From Skermanella rosea (GTDB lineage Bacteria; Pseudomonadota; Alphaproteobacteria; Azospirillales; Azospirillaceae): a stretch of DNA of 64,000 nt. The stretch lies in assembly GCF_016806835.2 (NCBI RefSeq), contig NZ_CP086111.1, positions 3,837,471 to 3,901,470 of the forward strand. Direction: 5' to 3'. A program made the translations under genes and the position numbers. This document shows positions 61,469 to 64,000 of the stretch, one piece after another (position 1 is the first letter of the stretch; each line of letters starts with the position of its first letter). Below the pieces are notes generated by a model, which ran no database searches, was not told the origin of the DNA, and saw only the letters and a list, made by a program, of their open reading frames with translations.

Positions 61469-62467
61469 ATGCGACACCTCGTCACCAGCCTCGTCGCGGT
61501 GGTGTGCCTGCTTTTCGGCGCCCAGTTCCAGGGACCGGGCCAAGCCGCGGCAGCCGAGACCCCGCCGGTCCGCGTGGGCGTGCTGAAATTCGGCACGGTG
61601 AGTTGGGAACTCGACACCATCAAGCATCACGGACTGGACGCGGCCGAAGGCATCGATCTCCAGGTCGTCGAACTGGCCAGCAACCAGGCGACGCAGGTGG
61701 CGCTCCAGGGCGGCGCGGTCGACGTGATCGTGTCGGACTGGCTGTGGGTTTCCCGGCAGCGGGCAGAAGGCGCCGACTTCACCTTCGCCCCCTACTCCAC
61801 GGCGGCCGGTTCGGTCATGGTCCCGGCCGACTCGCCGATCCGGTCGCTGGCCGACCTGAAGGGCCGGCGGGTCGGGGTGGCCGGCGGGCCGCTGGACAAG
61901 GGATGGCTGATGCTGCGCGCGTTGACCCTGCAGCAGCACGGCTTCGATCCGGACAAGGACAGCGAGAAGGTGTTCGGAGCGCCGCCGCTGCTCAACGAGC
62001 AGGTCCGCGGCGGCGGGGTCGAGGCCGTCCTCAACTATTGGAACTTCACGGCCCGGCTGAAGGCCGCGGGCCTGCGCCGGGTCGTCACGGTCGAGGAGAT
62101 CGCCCGCGACCTGGGGATCCGGACCGACGTGCCGATCATCGGCTACGTCTTCCACGACGCCTGGGCCGAGGCCGATCCCGAAGCGGTCCGGGGCTTCCTC
62201 CGCGCCTCCCTGAAGGCCAAGGCGATCATGCGCGAGAGCGATGCGGAGTGGCGCCGCCTGGCCCCCCTGACCAGGGCGGAGGACGACGCGACGCTGCTGG
62301 CGCTCCGCGACGGCTACCGCGACGGCATCCCGACCGCCTGGAGCGATGCCGAGCGGGAGGACGCGGCCCGCGTCTACGAGATCCTCGCGAAGCTCGGCGG
62401 CCGCGAACTGGTCGGCGATTCCCCGCGCCTCGCCCCCGGCACGTTCTGGACCGGATTCGATTTCTGA
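61469..62467 (+). CDS. ABC transporter substrate-binding protein, NrtA/SsuA/TauA-like
   Basis: A 332-residue periplasmic receptor with a Sec signal peptide ending AQ-AAAAE. The fold is of the NMT1/SsuA group: VGVLKFGTVSWELDTIKHH, GIDLQVVELASNQATQVALQGGAVDVIVSDWLW, LADLKGRRVGVAGGPLDKGW. Ligands in this group include nitrate, sulfonates, thiamin precursors and others; I cannot choose. GGGAGGA lies 9 nt before the ATG. It overlaps the permease start by 1 nt (TGATG). No ATPase gene is nearby. Confidence 0.83.
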   Translation: MRHLVTSLVAVVCLLFGAQFQGPGQAAAAETPPVRVGVLKFGTVSWELDTIKHHGLDAAEGIDLQVVELASNQATQVALQGGAVDVIVSDWLWVSRQRAEGADFTFAPYSTAAGSVMVPADSPIRSLADLKGRRVGVAGGPLDKGWLMLRALTLQQHGFDPDKDSEKVFGAPPLLNEQVRGGGVEAVLNYWNFTARLKAAGLRRVVTVEEIARDLGIRTDVPIIGYVFHDAWAEADPEAVRGFLRASLKAKAIMRESDAEWRRLAPLTRAEDDATLLALRDGYRDGIPTAWSDAEREDAARVYEILAKLGGRELVGDSPRLAPGTFWTGFDF

Positions 62468-63222
62468 TGACCTTGTCGAAGGTGGGCCGCCTGCCGGCCC
62501 ACATCCTGTCGCTCCTGGTCCTGGTGGCGCTGTGGCAGGCGGCATCGATCGCGGCGGCCAGCCGCTTGCTGCCCGGGCCGGCCGCCGTCGCCGCGCGCCT
62601 GGTGGACGAGGTCCTGCGGGGCGGGCTGCTTTTCGACCTCGCCGTGACGCTCGGGCGGGTCTGCGCGAGCTTCGTCATCGCGATGGCGATCGGGACGGCG
62701 TTGGGGATCGCAATGGGCCGGCTCCGCCTGCTCGACCGGTTGCTGGACGGCTGGCTGGTGCTTTTCCTGAATATCCCGGCGCTGGTGACGATCATCCTGG
62801 CCTATGTCTGGTTCGGCCTGACCGAGGCGGCGGCGATCTCGGCGGTCGCCGTCAACAAGATCCCCAACGTGGTCGTGACCCTGCGCGAGGGCGCCCGCGC
62901 CTTGGACCGCGACTACCTGGAAATGGCCGAGGCCTATCGGCTCGGTCCGGCCAAGACCCTGCGTCACATCGTCCTGCCGCAGCTCTATCCGTTCCTGCTG
63001 GCGGCGGCGCGTTCGGGCCTCGCCCTGATCTGGAAGATCGTCCTGGTCGTGGAGCTGCTGGGCCGCAGCAACGGCATGGGCTTCCAGCTGCAGGTGCTTT
63101 TCCAGCTGTTCGACGTCACCGGCATCCTCGCCTATACCGCGGCGTTCATCATCGTCGTGCAGTTCATCGAGTTCGCCGTGCTACAGCCCCTGGAAATCAG
63201 GGCGTCGCGCTGGCGGCGCTGA
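62467..63222 (+). CDS. ABC transporter permease, SsuC/TauC-like
   Basis: A 251-residue permease with about six hydrophobic segments. Family landmarks are LFDLAVTLGRVCASFVIAM, the EAA loop DYLEMAEAYRLGPAKTLRHIVLPQL and LIWKIVLVVELLGRSNGMG. The start ATG shares a base with the binding-protein stop. It belongs to the same nitrate/sulfonate/taurine-type group as its receptor. The matching ATPase is missing from both sides of the pair and must come from elsewhere in the genome. Confidence 0.87.
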   Translation: MTLSKVGRLPAHILSLLVLVALWQAASIAAASRLLPGPAAVAARLVDEVLRGGLLFDLAVTLGRVCASFVIAMAIGTALGIAMGRLRLLDRLLDGWLVLFLNIPALVTIILAYVWFGLTEAAAISAVAVNKIPNVVVTLREGARALDRDYLEMAEAYRLGPAKTLRHIVLPQLYPFLLAAARSGLALIWKIVLVVELLGRSNGMGFQLQVLFQLFDVTGILAYTAAFIIVVQFIEFAVLQPLEIRASRWRR

Positions 63223-63254
63223 CGCATTTATGTTGCCGACTCCCGCGGTTTTCT

Positions 63255-63272
63255 GGTTAAACGAATTTAACC
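63255..63272. promoter_or_regulatory. Perfect 7-bp inverted repeat, candidate operator
   Basis: GGTTAAA-CGAA-TTTAACC is an exact 18-nt palindrome 43-60 nt before the small secreted-protein start. It contains two TTAA words but at N6 spacing, not the N7 of CtrA sites. An operator is the simplest reading. Confidence 0.45.
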
Positions 63273-63286
63273 ACAAAATATTTTTT

Positions 63287-63312
63287 GGAACCAGAACGCG
63301 GGGTCAGACGTT
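63287..63312 (+). promoter_or_regulatory. Candidate EcfG general-stress promoter
   Basis: GGAAC (63287-63291), 17 nt, CGTT (63309-63312) matches the alphaproteobacterial EcfG consensus GGAAC-N16/17-CGTT exactly. The predicted start (about 63318) lies just inside the small protein's ATG at 63315, so it would serve the gene at 63607 or a leaderless shorter product. It is the only match of this quality I found in intergenic DNA here. Confidence 0.5.
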
Positions 63313-63314
63313 AC

Positions 63315-63539
63315 ATGCCTTATGTCCTCCTGGTCGTCGCCTGTCTGACGGGCAATCCGGCGGAGTGCCGCCGACAAGAGCTTCCCCTGCCCCAGATCAC
63401 CAACGCTACCGCCTGCCATCTGGGCGGCGCCGTCCGGCTGCGCGACTGGATCGCCGAGAACAGCGGATGGAGGCTGACCGATGTCCGGTGCCTGCCCCCA
63501 CCCCATACCAATGCGCGGATCGCTTCGGCAGGAAATTAA
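63315..63539 (+). CDS. Small cysteine-containing protein, probably secreted
   Basis: A 74-residue protein starting MPYVLLVVACLTGNPAECRR. The hydrophobic N terminus and four cysteines (ACLTG, AECRR, TACHL, VRCLP) suggest a periplasmic, disulfide-bonded product. The pattern 'CxxxxxxEL ... C ... W...H/N.GW ... C' recurs, from memory, in small unnamed proteobacterial proteins. Function unknown. There is no clear ribosome site, and an EcfG-type promoter overlaps the start region, so start placement is tentative. Confidence 0.6.
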   Translation: MPYVLLVVACLTGNPAECRRQELPLPQITNATACHLGGAVRLRDWIAENSGWRLTDVRCLPPPHTNARIASAGN

Positions 63540-63606
63540 CAGTTTGGTTACAGAGGATAGTTAACGTCAGGCCTTGAACAGTATTACTCCCCAGAGGGTC
63601 AGCCCC

Positions 63607-63939
63607 ATGGTGCAGCAAGACGACGTGATCGAACGGACTTCGATCGTGACCTATGCCCTGCTCGAGGAATTGCACACGGTTCTCGCCGATTCCGCCAAGC
63701 CTGACGAAACCAGCCTTGGCGTCATCATGGGACTGGCGATGTTCCTGGACGAGAAGATCGGCCCGATGCGGTCCCAGAAGCTGATGTCGCAGGCGCCCGG
63801 CATCATCCTGAAGACCGACGCCCACGTGACGGACGAGTTGATGCAGCGCTTCGCTCCCGTCCTGCGCGCCTTCGGCACCCATCTGGCGGACTTCGCCACC
63901 GCGGCGGCACCGGCCCGGCCGCTCACGAAGGTCATCTGA
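63607..63939 (+). CDS. Small hypothetical cytosolic protein
   Basis: A 110-residue, mostly helical protein (MVQQDDVIERTSIVTYALLEELHTVL...GVIMGLAMFLDEKIGPMRSQKL). ATG 63607 has AGAGGG 8 nt upstream; a TTG 33 nt earlier lacks one. No signal peptide, membrane segment or motif recognised. Codon use fits the neighbourhood. It is followed by a long perfect palindrome. Confidence 0.65.
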   Translation: MVQQDDVIERTSIVTYALLEELHTVLADSAKPDETSLGVIMGLAMFLDEKIGPMRSQKLMSQAPGIILKTDAHVTDELMQRFAPVLRAFGTHLADFATAAAPARPLTKVI

Positions 63940-63948
63940 CGGCGGATC

Positions 63949-63982
63949 GCCGACCACCGCGGGCCGGCCCGCGGTGGTCGGC
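63949..63982. terminator. 34-nt perfect palindrome after the last gene
   Basis: Arms 63949-63965 and 63966-63982 are exact complements with no spacer, so it can fold as a 15-bp stem with a 4-nt loop. It starts 10 nt after the last stop codon. No T-run follows within the window, so it may be a stabiliser, a GC-rich terminator or a two-way terminator. Confidence 0.6.
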
Positions 63983-64000
63983 CGAAAGCGTCGCGGGACC

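Noticed and set aside
63255-63272. CtrA binding site
   Set aside because: TTAA words are 6 nt apart, not 7, so the cell-cycle regulator consensus is not met.

Overview
The window is about 70% GC and reads as chromosomal DNA of a metabolically versatile Alphaproteobacterium. The order Rhodospirillales, and an Azospirillum/Skermanella-like genus, is my best guess. The pointers are an Aap general amino-acid transporter, an alphaproteobacterial Fur/Mur, a CheZ, a PhyR-type regulator, a globin-coupled chemoreceptor, several TRAP-type receptors and many PAS/GGDEF/EAL proteins. I see no tRNA, rRNA, CRISPR array or insertion sequence. The one clearly foreign-looking piece is the first kilobase (about 53-55% GC), which carries the C-terminal part of a NACHT/STAND-like NTPase.

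Layout. 1-5.5 kb: NTPase fragment, then aapJQMP on the minus strand behind a sigma-54 type -24/-12 promoter. 5.7-7.3 kb: metC-hisI with overlapping ATGA. 7.4-7.7 kb: an unannotated unit made of a perfect FNR/FixK box, a -10 at class II spacing and a strong Rho-independent terminator about 70 nt on; it looks like an anaerobically induced small RNA. 7.8-13 kb: two small proteins, a Suv3-like RNA helicase and a soluble globin-coupled chemoreceptor. 13-17 kb: a PQQ-type sugar dehydrogenase divergent from iclR-dgoK-dgoA (2-keto-3-deoxygalactonate use). 17-23 kb: a 1,124-residue Calx-beta/EEP nuclease/RTX protein, a Uma2 protein and a PhoD-type phosphatase.

23-28 kb (minus strand) holds the most interesting system. 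It is a six-gene operon in the order PhyR-like regulator, RsbR-like, RsbS-like, RsbT-like, RsbX-like (HATPase plus SpoIIE phosphatase), and a HisKA_2 kinase with its own extra RsbT-like ATPase domain. It joins a stressosome partner-switching module to the alphaproteobacterial general-stress phosphorelay. No NepR or EcfG gene is nearby.

28-37 kb: a DUF2161 nuclease-fold protein, a PCMT/erythromycin-esterase fusion, a DctPQM TRAP transporter, a trypsin-like protease, a DsbA-fold isomerase, a leucine/phenylalanine-type dehydrogenase and bfd behind a near-consensus Fur box. 37.5-43.4 kb: a complete trehalose/alpha-glucoside ABC uptake and hydrolysis operon, followed by a triple-hairpin REP-like element. 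43.7-50 kb: an FtsJ-fold methyltransferase, Fur, CheZ, a GAF-PAS-GGDEF-EAL protein, YbjQ and a TetR regulator. 50-54.6 kb: a TAXI lipoprotein receptor paired with GltS instead of a TRAP permease, then a pentapeptide-repeat protein. 54.6-61 kb: a tandem histidine kinase with two complete catalytic cores, and a PAS-PAS-GGDEF-EAL protein with a FixL-like PAS. 61-64 kb: an ABC binding protein and permease without an ATPase, and two small proteins.

Shared themes are oxygen sensing (globin receptor, FNR box, FixL-like PAS), stress and second-messenger signalling, and high-affinity uptake of amino acids, dicarboxylates and sugars. All functional calls rest on motif recognition by eye; no database search was possible.
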